A stretch of DNA of 64,000 bases from Neckera pumila (lineage: Eukaryota > Streptophyta > Bryopsida > Hypnales > Neckeraceae). This document shows, one piece after another, positions 22,908-35,400 of this stretch; position 1 is the first letter of the stretch, and each line of letters starts with the position of its first letter. Made by a program: the position numbers and the translations under genes. The notes under the pieces were generated by a model. That model was given only the letters and a program-made list of their open reading frames with translations. It was not told where the DNA came from and made no database searches. The DNA is taken from NCBI GenBank assembly GCA_963969595.1, contig OZ018413.1, positions 4,368,711-4,432,710 on the forward strand. Reading direction: 5' to 3'.

Positions 22908-24298
22908 CGCAAACCTCGCAAAAATTCCCGCGACGACACCCCCTTCGTTTCCTACACTATCCTGAAACAACTAGCCAGGAAATACTACTGCTGCAACGAC
23001 CCTCGAACCTCTCGCAACACAACATGACGCCTCCTGCGCTTGCATCCACCTCCACCCATGCTGCACGACCCAAAATGGCGAATACGACATCATCATCGAA
23101 CGTGAGCCCGCGACGCCGTCGTTGAATATTCCGCTTACAGATATTGGGCGTCACCAGCGCATGCCACCAAAGTTAGCTGGGTCTCCACCACTTGCAGAAC
23201 ACGATCTCGAGAGCAGCGTCCATCATGCACTAGCTAGTATCTCAACGTCGGGATCCAAATCGAGCTCCAACTCGGGTTACAAAATCGAGCTCTGAATGCA
23301 TCATTCATACCCAGCCCTCGCAACTGAACTCTCGGATTTCTGTTGCGCAACGATCGATATGGTGCCCTTCCAAGCCGCCGTTCCTTAAATAGCTTCCACC
23401 CAATTCCCTTCACATCCGGAACCCGCGTCTGGTTTGCGATCACTCATGAACCCACGCACTCCGTCAGTCGCATGCATGATCAAAGGTCGACAACAACGAA
23501 GTGAAAGCAAGCTCAAGACGCAATATGAGGTTAGATTATGAAAGCTAGATCAATTGTGGAACTAGCTTACAATGTGTTTTCTACTAACGATTTTTTCGCA
23601 AGTTGGATACTACCAAAAGACGTTGGCTGTTGGCTATTTTTTGTGGGAAAAAAAATCATTTTTTTGCGGTCAAAATAGCCTGATCACTGCTGCTTTCTAA
23701 GACTACTAGCCAAATTTACCTAGCTATCACCTACTTGATATAGCTTGAGTACTTGATATAGCTTTCGATATAGATATCACCAAGTATCACCCACGTATTC
23801 GGAAGAAATAATTGGCTACTCCTTCTCCAAAATGATAAAAAGAATCACTGCTTCTGTAGAGCTAGGCGCACTAGTGCTAGAGCTGCAAGCAGCAAGCTCC
23901 CCCAAGAGTCGGCGCACATGCGGAATCAATCAAAGCTCGAATTTTAAGTAGTTCTAATTTGGATTTGGAAGTACTCAGAATATGACCGTGAATGTTTAAA
24001 ATATTGGAGTGAACCCGGATCGACGACGGGAACTGGTCGTGGGAGGGCAGAGATTCCGCCAGCAGACCTCTTGCCGACTACGAGAAGTTCGGAGGAGGAT
24101 AATTTTGGGACGCTCCGTCATGCTGATCAACCTGCCATGGGCTGACGAATCAACTTCGTTCAAGAGGTCCACCCACCGCCGCAAATGGAGGCGGTCGGGT
24201 ACTCAAGGTGCCTGCACGGGAGTGACGGGACCACAAACCTGCTCCCTCCAATGTACGAAGTCATTTCCATTTCTGAAAATAATACTCCGTATTAAATA
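22908..24298. other. upstream region of the receptor kinase
   Basis: About 600 bp next to the start is more GC-rich than the surroundings and probably holds the 5' UTR and promoter. The rest, to 24.3 kb, has no supported exon or repeat. The open frames here, on both strands, are short. Confidence 0.4.
23384..23394 (-). promoter_or_regulatory. possible TATA box for the receptor kinase
   Basis: GCTATTTAAGG on the minus strand lies about 480 bp upstream of the chosen ATG. Position and sequence are compatible with a TATA box and a long 5' UTR, but nothing else supports it. Confidence 0.22.
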
Positions 24299-24727
24299 GG
24301 GGTTGTCACCCATCCCCGGAGAATGGAATTTCTTCAAAGTCGGAAAAATTTGTGAGAGAAAGGAGGAGCCAATGGCGAGCCTTCCTGCTCGGAGGATGTG
24401 TGACACCCCTTTCTAGTGCTCGGATGAATTCTCGGAGAATGAATTTACCACAGCACGACGGTGAAATTTCAAAGAGGTGGAGGAGAGGTGCAATTTCAGC
24501 AGCATGGTGAAATCCAGTCAATGGAGGGGTGAAAAAATGGAGCAAAAGACCAAAAAATTCTCGGAGAAAATTGTTTCGACCACTTTCTTCATCTACGGAG
24601 GAGAAGAAAGGATGGCCTAGAATTCTCGGAGAATTGGACCTCCGCCCATCCTGAGCAACCACTCTTCCTGCACCACGTGCCAATTCTCCGAGAATTACAG
24701 ACACGTTGAAGGATGCATGACAACCCC
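24299..24727. mobile_element. TA-flanked MITE with internal AATTCTCGGAGAAT palindromes (429 bp)
   Basis: The ends GGGGTTGTCACCCATCC and GGATGCATGACAACCCC are inverted repeats with two mismatches, and each is bordered by TA (24297-24298 and 24728-24729), as in Tc1/mariner-type MITEs. A related inner end, GGATGTGTGACACCCC, occurs near 24396-24411, suggesting nesting or internal rearrangement. Variants of AATTCTCGGAGAATT recur at about 24428, 24556, 24619 and 24682. It is non-coding. Confidence 0.6.
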
Positions 24728-24732
24728 TAATA

Positions 24733-24766
24733 ACATTCGGGAGTAAGTATACTTACTCCCGAATGT
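24733..24766. repeat. 34-nt perfect palindrome
   Basis: ACATTCGGGAGTAAGTA is followed at once by its exact reverse complement with no loop. It directly abuts the TA-flanked MITE, so it may be a separate tiny inverted repeat or a hairpin remnant. Confidence 0.85.
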
Positions 24767-26410
24767 GCGAGAAATCTTACAAATCTGACTTTTCAGGTGA
24801 TGGCTCCTCCTTGAAGTCAGACTCTGCTCGGTTTCAAAGCATCTTTTTCATTTGTGGAGGATCTGACCGGAGGTGAGGAGAGGCTTTTGTATGGACAAAA
24901 AAGCTCCATGTGTGAAGATGTTTGAGTAAGTGAGGACCTTCAACTTGAAATGTGAGTCAACACCACAAAGAGAGAATCTTTGGTACGGTACGGTAGTAGC
25001 CTATTTTATTTGAGTTCATATTCTCCCAGCATGTGGGTTCAAATTTCAACTATTTTTTTGATCGTGGCATTTTCTCAAACCTTTTTTTTTTTATTTTTAG
25101 TTTTGTTCCAAACAGTTTGTGTGATGCGTAGATTTTTAAGGTACCCAAACATTAGTGTCCATGTAATAAGCCTTTGGTACCAGATTTTGATACTATTGCT
25201 TCATGATCTCTTTTCTACTAATGCAGTGATCTTTTATTAGAGAGACAAAAATTCATTAAGAGCAAAAATTTTACTCCAAGAGGGTTCAAAGGATACTCAT
25301 CTCATTTTGCAAGAATGAAAAAAAATTCTATCACTTCAAATGTTATAGTTTTTCAATGGTACGTGAGAGCAAAGATGTGAGACTACAAGCCTTGAACCTA
25401 GTTGTAGGTATGTATTTGCAACCATTTGAAGGTGTTTATAATAAATGTATCCAAACATAAATACCTATAATATAGACACCTATAATTATAGAAGGTGCTT
25501 ATAATATAGACTCTTAGGCTTGCAGGCTTATAGATTATATGCTCACATGCTAGCATTTCCCATCTTTCAATCCAAGCGGTAAGTAGGCTGAAACTTTTTC
25601 AACACATTTTCATAGTAGTCTACTTCAATTTTATTCGGTTGAAGTTAAAAAAAGAAAAGTGGAGGGGGATATAGTCAGTTTTGTGCAAAGCACTAAAAAC
25701 TGACAATTTCTGACAATTTCTCTTGACACCCCCCCCCCCCCCACACACACACACACAATCTTACATGCATTAACCCTAAAAGAAAAAGACCTATCATTGA
25801 GGGGTTTTGTCAAAAAATGATCCAATTTTCGGAACAATAGGTGCATTCTTCATGTCTACAGTAATACAATGATCTTAAAATTCTTGCATCCGTCACTTTT
25901 GAGCCTACAACGTTCTTCCGATGTTCATAGAGAATGGAGGAGAACTTCTAAAGGTATTTTTATGAAGAAAATAATGTACCTTTATGAGCAATAAAATTTC
26001 TAGATATAGAGTACTTTGTTCAAAGAATGTATGGTTCCAATGCTGCAACTTTTATGAGGCCGACAGCATGGAACTGAATGGCTTCCAAAGAATCTGGCCC
26101 ACAAACTTTTATAGTATTGAATTTTCTTTTCATTAGTTTTAATAGTTACATTTATGATTAAATATAAATATTTGGCTTTGATTCCATTGCCAAGGTGACA
26201 CCGATTATTGTTATTAATGAGGTAATTTTTCTTCAGGAATATTAATTCACTACAAAAGCAGGCATATCCATTATGGATTCCTTTGACAATTGAGTTTCTA
26301 TTTACATTTATTCTACAATTTAACCCCTGAAATAGAGGATAAATGTAGATATGGACATAATTGAAAAGAGGGTCCGTAACGGATATACGTACATTAGGCT
26401 TGGTTCATAT
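24767..26410. other. gene-free AT-rich DNA
   Basis: Nothing coding is seen. A C-run followed by a CA microsatellite lies at 25729-25757. A short AT-rich stretch near 25430-25510 repeats TATAATATAGAC. Confidence 0.5.
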
Positions 26411-26520
26411 GGGATTTTTTTTTTTTTTTAAACAAATGGAAATTCCATTTGCAGAACAAAAGAAACACAATAGCCAAGCACAATGCTGGACAAAGAAGAA
26501 CAAAATGACTCAAGACCTAA
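26411..26520 (-). repeat. LINE-type 3' tail, 5'-truncated (poly-T on plus strand)
   Basis: A run of T (26417-26431) is followed by AAACAAATGG...CCATTTGCA, the same arrangement as at 39.9, 63.1 and 63.7 kb. Read on the minus strand this is a 3' end running into poly-A, as in plant LINE or SINE retroposons. Confidence 0.4.
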
Positions 26521-26705
26521 GGTAGGAGGTCCAGAAATGGAGCATCTAAGCGTTGAAACTGAATTTTGGGGGAGTAAAACATCTTGAAATATTTTTCAGT
26601 AAATTTTCCTTGGAAGACAAGTGGAATTGGAATCTAACTCAAGTTGTTCCATATTTTTGGGACCTTTGTGGAATTAGTTACAAATTTTTGAAGTTGGAAA
26701 AAAGT
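26521..26705 (+). repeat. dispersed repeat, copy 1
   Basis: From AGGAGGTCCAGAAATGG onwards about 180 bp align with 36799-36977, including GTTGAAACTGAATTTTGGG and AAATTTTCCTTGGAAGACAA. No open frame is shared. The family is unknown. Confidence 0.6.
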
Positions 26706-26989
26706 GATCATTTGTGGTCATCCAAATGGACCACCTCCTGAAATGTGTATAGGTGGTATGTTGAAGAAAGCAAAATGTACCTCTGAGTCATATTCCATTT
26801 TAATGCCCGCTTCGTTTTATAGCCTTTTACCTTAAACAAAAATACATTGAGTAAGCCTTTGCCTATTCCAAATAATTGTATCACCTACTTTTAAAGCAAA
26901 CATCGTCAATTGCATCCATACAGAATCAAATTGTGACCAAATCCTACAAGTGTACTGGTGGCATTTTTGAGCTCCTTGTTGCACCTTAA

Positions 26990-27895
26990 CACCTAAGGAT
27001 CAAGGCCTTTTTTCTACCTAAAAACACTCAAACCTACCATTTCTATAGCAAAGAGTAAAAAAATTTGAAGTTTGAAACTTTGTATTTGGAACATTTAACC
27101 ATAGGATCTTACATCTAACTAGTATGAGAATGTGTGGAAAAAATTTCAAAATTTTTGACTGCACAGATTGCAAGATATTTGCGTTTAAAGTGAAAAAAAC
27201 ATGTTTTTCAGCCCATTATGAGACTACATTATTTGAGCTTGAACCTTCTTAACGTTACTTTTTTGCACTACAAAATTTTGAACTTTAAATCTTTATGGTG
27301 GTGAATTGATTTGAGAGTCTAGGAAAAAAAATTAAAAAAAAATTCATTTTCATATTTCAAAAAATTGTTAAGTAGAAGTAGGTATGAAGTAGAAGAAAAA
27401 TCTAAATTATTAATATCTCTAAAATAGAATTAAAAATGCGCAAATTCCAATGGTGAGATTTTTCTAGCAAGCAAAATAAACCATACAAAAATTGTTTACT
27501 TTTAAATTATAAAAATTGAATTCAAAAATGAATCCTACAAATTATTTTTCATGAAGATGCTTTAATTGCCCAAAAATGAACAAGATTGTCCATAATTTTC
27601 CCATAACAGATCCAAATGGAATGAATCAAAGCTTTCCATGTAGACAAAAATATAATATATGAGGAAAAAAATTCAAAATTCAAATTTTGGAAAAAAATTT
27701 GTTGCCCCTCCTCTCTCCCTCTATTGTTTTGAGCATAACATTTGTCTTTGGGTACCAATTGAAGAAAAAATTATATTTTTATGAAGCTAATTAATTTTTG
27801 TATCTTCAAAAAAAGTTTCAAAAAATTAAAGACAAAAAAATGAGACAACAAGTACTTGCCCAAAATCCTACTTGTTCCCTAAAAGGACAAATGGG
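26990..27895. mobile_element. TTAA-flanked piggyBac-like element, copy B (906 bp)
   Basis: It is flanked by TTAA at 26986-26989 and 27896-27899. The left end CACCTAAGGATCAAGG is a diverged form of the family end; the right end is decayed. The body matches copy A throughout, for example CATTTCTATAGCAAAGAGTA, CAGATTGCAAGATATTTGC and the GTACTTGCCCAAAAT block near the right end. Confidence 0.75.
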
Positions 27896-29099
27896 TTAAG
27901 CATAGCTGCTCGATCAGAATCCAGAAGGGCATATTGGGACTTTGAGTGGTAGTAGACAAAACCTTAAGTCCACTACTTTGTCCACCTTGATATGGAGGGA
28001 AATTGCCATGTCATCATGGATTTTGTCCATCCAATGTATAGCTTCACATTAGGAATCGAACATCCACTGGAATTTTATTTGAGAAAGCTCCTTTGTAGTT
28101 GCATTATTGTTCCTTGGAAGCTTCTTCACAACTCCTTTCTTCTTGAATAAATCCATTTTGTCTACTAGACAAAAATTGGGATCACCTCCCAACTTGATCC
28201 CAAACTTGTTCAGAATAAATATGGCTTCATTTTGAGTTTTGGCAAGAATAGATGATGCCATGGAATTAACTTCAAGTGAATGTCCTTCTAATGTGAATGC
28301 CCTTGGAGATGAATTCTGATCTTTGGCCAATGAAAATACTCTAAATCTTCCTCACCTAAAGCAATCACAGTATTTCCTAAAATGATTTTATAACATCTAC
28401 CAAAAATACTTTGAACCTTCACAATTTTAGCATATGGTATCCAAATGATGCATTCTTTAGTGCATTGAACTCTCCTATCACTTGCCAATTAGTGTTGTGC
28501 CACTAGCATGATTTGTCAATGACTCTGTAATTTTTGTCTTCTTGCTTGCTTTAAAAAAAATTATTTTGTTCATCCAAAATCTAAATCCCAATAGTATTGT
28601 TTTTATTCAAAAATAATTTTGGATCTTTTTAATGATAACAACTCCAAATTCAAATTTTTAATCAAAGCAAAAATGATGATAAATTTGGGAGGCTAATATG
28701 TTCATTCTATTGAGGATGCCCTCAAATTATTGTTGTGTGTAGCATTGCTTGATTTGGATTTTACACATACACTATTTTATGAATTAAAGAACTTCAATTC
28801 TATGATTGACTTTGTAGTAATATAATCACTTATACAAGTCATTATAATTGTAACAACCGATTTAGAGTGGATGTAGAAATATTATGTCTGCATTTAGAAT
28901 TAAACATAACTTCTCCACTTATCAAAGTTGCAATTTGAGACATCATTGTGTAAAGATTAAGAACTATCATCTTGAAAAGGGATAAAAAGTTAATTCAATA
29001 AGTTATTTTTAACAAATCAAATAAAAGGGTACGACATGATTTTTACAAACTCTCTTTTTTGGATACAATATATGCTAGTGTGTCTAGTGCATACGATTA
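27896..29099. other. gene-free stretch with an unrecognised repeat
   Basis: Minus-strand frames at 28049-28330 (93 codons) and 28288-28488 overlap and look like neighbouring parts of one decayed reading frame. Sequence near 28340-28490 is weakly repeated at about 34180-34420 (shared GCATATGGTATC and TCACTTGCCAA). I do not recognise the protein and cannot support a gene. Confidence 0.35.
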
Positions 29100-30012
29100 T
29101 TTGTCCCTAAAGTTCCTAATGTCCTTTGGAGGAAACTTGAAGGTCTGGATAGTTTTTCATGATTTCAAATTTTGTCATGATTTTTTGAAACTTTTTTGAA
29201 AGATGTGAAAACATATAAGTATTATGGAAATTTCATTTTATTTCAATCAGTGTCCAAGAGCAAAATTTATGCCACCCTAAGCACCAAAACTAATTCACAA
29301 AGGCAAAAATTAAAAAGAAATAAAATGAAAATAATTTTTTTAATTTTTTATTCATGGATTATATTTATGTCTACGTAGAGAGTTTTAAATCATTCCATCT
29401 AGAATAGTGATGTAAAAGTTATTGAGCATCTTGTCTTTTTGAAAATCATTGCATCTTTTTGAGAAAATAATATATTGGATTCTTTTTTCACAACTTTCAA
29501 AACCAAAAAGATCCACAAGGTCTAATTTTCTTGCTAGAATATTCTTAATAGTGGAATTAGTGTATTTCAATTCCATCTTAAATCTATTAACAAATTTTTA
29601 ATCTCATACTAACTTCTACTTAACAAATTTTTAAAGAATGAAAACCAAATTGATATTTTTAAATTTTTTTTTTTACAATTTCAACTCAAACCTTCAAAAT
29701 AAATAATTAGAAACTCAAAAATCTATACCACAAAAAATTAGGTTAATCAGATTCATTTGAAGTCTAATAATCTAGTCACATAAGGTGCCAAAAAGGATGT
29801 TACTTTTACGTTAAATGCAAATATCTTGCAATCTGTGCGATCATAGTTTCTGAATTTTTTTCCGCACATTTTTCAAAAGTTCCATGCAAAACTATCAGAT
29901 TAAATTAAGTTATTCAAAATGTTAATTAATTAATCTTTTAACTCTTTGCAATAGAACAACAATTTTGAGTGATTTTTGATGAAAATGGTCTTGGGATTGT
30001 AGCTCGGGGGTA
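29100..30012 (-). mobile_element. TTAA-family element, inverted and strongly decayed copy
   Basis: On the minus strand the order of family landmarks is preserved: CAGATTGCAAGATATTTGC (about 29825-29845), GCTAGAA near 29535, and AAAAAAGTTTCAAAAAATC near 29190. The ends are too diverged to show TTAA or clear inverted repeats, so the limits are approximate. Confidence 0.5.
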
Positions 30013-30584
30013 ATTCATCTTTTTAGTGTTATTTCTTAATCAATATTTGATGGTCTAGCAAAAAGCCTTAAGAAGAAATAGAATCTTCTTGAAGCAAAGC
30101 ATGGATCTTGCTCTTTATCTAAGGTTAGTTTTGGCAAGGCATGTAAAATTGACCAATGAATAGAGCTTTGACTTTGCAACCAAAATATAGTATTTTGCAA
30201 GCCTTGTTGACTATCAATGTGGGTCAAATAGATTGAAACATTTTTAAAAACTCTAAAACCATATTTTGTCAAGGATTCACTGAAAACCAAGCATACAGTG
30301 CCACAATTTGGAAATTGGAATGTCTTTCAAAGGTTAACCTTTATAAAAGTGTGTACTTGGAATGTTTTCAAAAGCTTGTTGTAGAAGCTATGTGAAATGG
30401 TTGAAGAACATCAAAGTAATTTTGTCTATTCTACAACAATGTACAATACATGATTAGCTTAGTCACTTGATGTTTTGTGATTTTTGTACAAGATTTTAAA
30501 TCAATCCATATCTAGGTGGAGGAATGCGGGAAAGCTTACAAAATGAATGTATTCCATGTACAATAAGATCTACTTCATTTACAA

Positions 30585-32471
30585 CACTATAAGAAACCCG
30601 TATTTTTTTTGATGTCTGCCCAAAAACATGTGATGTCCAAGGCCTAACATACGATGTCCACTGAGACATCAAGACGTTAAAGAAGAGGATTGGAGTTTAG
30701 GGTAAATTTCCAAGGATGTTCCAGATGACTGCGGAAAATTTGAATGAAACCAATTGGTGTTCCTGAGGACATCAAGATTTTTGATGACATTTTTAAGGAC
30801 TCACTACTGTCCAAGAAGGCGTCCGCAAAAACATAGATGGCCACGTCAATTTTTTTAGGAAAAATTTCAAGGAGGGTAATTTTTTGAAAATCACTTTTTC
30901 CTTGGATAAAAGTCTGACCAAGGTTAAAAAAAAGGGATTGGGCAGCCTTTGTGCATGTTTTGGAGAAAATAAGATGACATGGCATATGACGTGGCATGCC
31001 ACGTATAAATTAGTTGATGTGGCATAAAATTATGCTGATGTGGCATGCCACGTCAGCATAGCGGGGCTGTCTCTTTGCGTTTTCTACACTTATTTTGGAG
31101 ATGTCTAAGTAGACGTAGAGATGTCACTAGAGACATCTTATAAAACGTTGAGATGTTTTCTTGGACATTTTTGTAGACTTCTAGATGTTTTAGGAAACAT
31201 AGTCACAATCGGTATAACGCTATGGAGACATCATTAGAGTGGCCTTTGAGACATACAAAAACATCCTATTCGACGTCTGTATGCTGCTCTACCAAAATTT
31301 AAATCCAGTCTTTTCAATGTCTCATATAGTTTGTCTTTCCCTCTACCGCTCCACTAGTATAAAGAGCCCATTTTTGCGTTTTCTATACTTGTATTGGAGA
31401 TGTCTAAGTAGACGTAGAGATGTCACTAAAGACATTCTATAAAACGTTGAGATGTTTTTTTGTATGTTTTTGTAGACTTCTAGATGTTTTAAGAAACATA
31501 GTCACAGTTGGTATAACATTTATAGAGACGTCATTAGAGCGGCCTTTGAGACATGCAAAAAACATCCTACTGGACGTCTATGTGTTGCTCCACCAAAATT
31601 TAAATCCAGTGTTTTCAATGTCCCATATAGTTTGTCTTCTCCTCTACCACTCCACTTGTATAAAGAGCTCATCTTTTGCCCTCCATAAACTCACATCAAG
31701 TGGCTTTTGAAGCCATGTGACATAATTGCCAATTACGATGTATTTTATACAGCATATTATATATGGTATATGATGTATAATGTATGGTGTATTGTGTATG
31801 ACATGTTATATTGGACATTATAACATGCATGAGGGACATCATATGAGACATGTGAGATTGTCCATATTAACATCATGCTGAATAGTCTATTCCATTCCAT
31901 GAATGTTTAATGTGACATCATTTTGTTCTCCTAGATCATACCAAACATTGCCAAAGGTATTCATGATGACAAAGTAGATGTTTACATTGATGCCACAAGA
32001 AATTTGGACGTTTAAGATAATGTTTCAAAATACGTCTATGAAAACATCTGGACGTTTGAACTGACATCTTCAAAGATAGTAAGAAAATTTTTAGACAACA
32101 AAAAAATATGCTGACGTGGCATGCCACGTCATCCTTGTTGGATGCCACGTCATTTTTCCCGCCGCCACATCACATGCCACCTCAGATGCCACATCATGGT
32201 TAAAATGGATGAAAATTTTTCCTACGTGGCTGCCCGTGCACATGTGGCGCTTAGGTGGTAGCCACATGGCGACCTTTGAGGACCTCGTTGACCCATTTTG
32301 GGGGGGCATCAGGTTCCCCAGCATGCTGATGTCCGAAGTCAAATCTGATGTCAAATCTGAGTCTTGAGCAACACGATTTTTTGGACGTCCACGTAAACAT
32401 TTCAAGATACCAGTCGCGACATCTGCATGCAGAATCCAGCAATAAAAAAAAAAAAAAGGTTTTTTATAGTG
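30585..32471. mobile_element. CACTA-type non-autonomous element (1.9 kb, TSD CAA)
   Basis: It begins CACTATAAGAAACCC and ends GGTTTTTTATAGTG, flanked by CAA at 30582-30584 and 32472-32474. The start is shared with the MITEs at 9566 and 12528. The interior contains many GATGTC/GACATC words, two copies of a 299-bp unit and clustered TGGCATGCCACGT palindromes near both ends, like the subterminal repeats of CACTA elements. No transposase frame is present. Confidence 0.75.
31077..31680. repeat. 299-bp tandem duplication inside the CACTA-type element
   Basis: GCGTTTTCTA starts at 31077 and again at 31376. The units share AGATGTCTAAGTAGACGTAG and the CTCCACTAGTATAAAGAGC-type end, and differ at scattered sites. 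Confidence 0.85.
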
Positions 32472-35400
32472 CAAATTGCCTTTGTGACCATTCATTTTTC
32501 GTTGAAACAAAGTTAACATTTTTGGTTTTGCACAATTATCATTGACATTTTACGCAATTCCAATCAAGCATACCAAATTTCAATTTAAAAAAAGCAAATC
32601 TTCATTTTTTGGTGAATTCTTTCTTTAATTTTTATGGTTTTATATAAAAATTTACTGGAAACATTGGTGATGAATTTTTTAAATTTATATGCAAAGATAT
32701 GTAGGAAATATTTATGCGCACACATACTCCTTCAACAAGCATCTTCAAAAAAAATTTAAATTTCTTCTATAGAGATTTTAGTGGAGGCATGACAATGCCT
32801 TAATTTTTGAAAATAGATTTTTTTTTAATGAAATTTGATTTTTGCAAACAAATTGTACCATCATGCTCAAATGTACAAAATGAAGTACACTGTGATGGTC
32901 AAATAGCAAAATCTAATTAAGATGTAAAGATATCTATTTTACAAAGTTTGGTCACATAATGCCTCACATTGAATTCTTCCTAGACTATATTTTTGTTACT
33001 TAGTAAGGTGTTTTCCAATATAAAGAATATGCATATGGATGTTTTCTGCATATCTATGCAATGAAATTAAAAAAAATTCACCACCAATTATTTTTAATAA
33101 AATATTATATAAAACCATAAAAATGACTTTGAAAATTCATCAAAAATATGCTTTTGCTATTTTGAAACTAAGATTTGGTATGCTTGATTGGGACTGCATA
33201 AGAATTGAGCACTAATTATGCAAGGCAGAAAAGATTGACTTTATTCAATATTATGCAAGATTTTCAAATGGCACAGAAAGGCAATTTGTAAATGAAGTAG
33301 ACCTTACTATACATTCTTGCCATGTTGTTGTTATTTTTCCTCAAAAGCTTTAAATCCATTGATATTCCCCTTCCTACCAAGTTCTTGTAGGAATTGAATT
33401 TTTATAGATGAAGGGAATATTAGACCTATTATTTTTGTAAGCATTTTTTAATTAAGAGTTTATATAGGAATCATTCTTTGTTCAAGTTTATTTTTATAGA
33501 ACAAACATATACAATGTTCTTCACTCAATCTAATGATCCCGCTAATGATATATAGATCATTCAATTTAGTCAAGTTATAATCATAAATCCTTTGTCCTTA
33601 AAGGATTAATTTGATTACAAAGGGTGATGTAACAACACTAATCTTGCAACCCATAACTTTGGAGTATATTTTATATTATTCATCTAGGTTGTTCATTTGG
33701 TGATCAAGTACAACTTTTTGATACCAATTTATGCAATTATAAATTGTATTCATACATTTGAATAACAAAGTTTATTTTAATAAAAAAAGATTTCATGAAT
33801 ATCCATCTAAATGGAACTGACAAAATACGTCTTCAAATATTCTTAAAATTTCCAAACCCATTCATTTGGGTCTTGGCCAAGTCCATTTTTGACACCAAGA
33901 CTTCAACAACAATCAATGAGATTTGAAGCATTTCTTACCACAATGATGCTTGCTTCAAGGGAGTCTAGTGGCATGAGTAAACACCTTGTCTGTACTAGTA
34001 TATGCTTTCAACTTTGGAAATTCATAGATAATCTTTTAAATGTTAAAAAATTCCAAAAGACTTGGACTCGATATCACTCAAGGATGATAATATCGCTATA
34101 AGAAAATAGTGGTCTTCTTTGTTGCATTTACCATAAGGTGGGTACCTCCAAATGCACCATTGATTTAAAACTACCATCATCACTCAATGTACATCTCCAA
34201 AATCAATATGTTCCCATGTAAAAGAAATTATTTTAGAGCCTCTACCATAAAAATTTTGACCCTTCATAACTTTTGCATATGGTATCAAAATATAGTTTTC
34301 ACAGATATTCCTATTACTAGAGTAAACCTACAGAATGGGAAAAGGAAAAGGAAATTCTATCAGTTGTTTTTTTGGTACGTTCGAACTTCCTTTCACTTGC
34401 CAACAAGAAAGTATGAGATTTGATCAATCTACTAATAGTAATTAGGTACAATAGCAAAAAGTGGCGATTTTGAGGATACCCACTACTAATCAGGAAAAAG
34501 TGGCGTCTATTTCAAAGTTAGTTGGTGGATTGTTTTCCGAAAAAAAAAAACTTGGGTTGGTGGATGTAGGAAAAAAATCGGTTACCTTTTGAAAACAAAA
34601 GGTACAAAAATGGAAGAAAATTGGAAGGACTAGACACCAATCTGTGTCTATAAAATTAGAAGATGTTTGACCCGGCTCTTTTCAATAGTTGGCAAATTTT
34701 AGTCGTCATGGGATAATATTCATTGGCTAATACCCAGGCAAGACAAGAATCATATCTAAGTATCAGAATTGTGGAACATGGTATTGAACAAGATAGGTCA
34801 ACAATTTGAGCGCTCTTAAGGAATTTGGATAATATGGTAAAATGCATAATGCAAATGCTTGTGTAATTCCATGGCTTTGATTTTTCGGCTTTTGTAATGC
34901 ATTCAATTCATGTTGTAATAATATATTCAAGCTCTTGTAGAAATTATGTTGAGATTCTCAACTTGAACCTCTAGCCCCTTGAAAATTAAACCAAGAGGCC
35001 AAGACTACATATACAATATCTTCTATTGATTCAAGTGATATGAATACGGCTTCTACTAAATAGTAATGTCTAAATTATGGCAAGTTAATTTAGTCATTTT
35101 CAAATAATGGATCCTTTTTACTTTACAAGTTAGATAAGGTTAGTTGTACGTTGTGTCTCAATGCCCATAAGCATTTATCTTGCAAGAATTTTATTTGCAT
35201 AATAATCATGACTAGCATATACAGTATAGGAACAACAAAAGAACCATTTGAAAAAGGCCAGAACTTTGATTTCTAAATTCTTTTGATTTCATGCAAACTT
35301 TTCATTACTATTTTCAAATGCATCTTGGATGAGTTGGGAGGATCCTTGGCCTTCAAATGGTAAAGGATTGATGCCAAGTTCAATTCTTGCCAAAAATGAA

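Noticed and set aside
30585..32471. LTR retrotransposon based on repeated internal blocks
   Set aside because: The 299-bp repeats are adjacent and internal, and the outer ends are inverted with a 3-bp duplication, as in CACTA elements.
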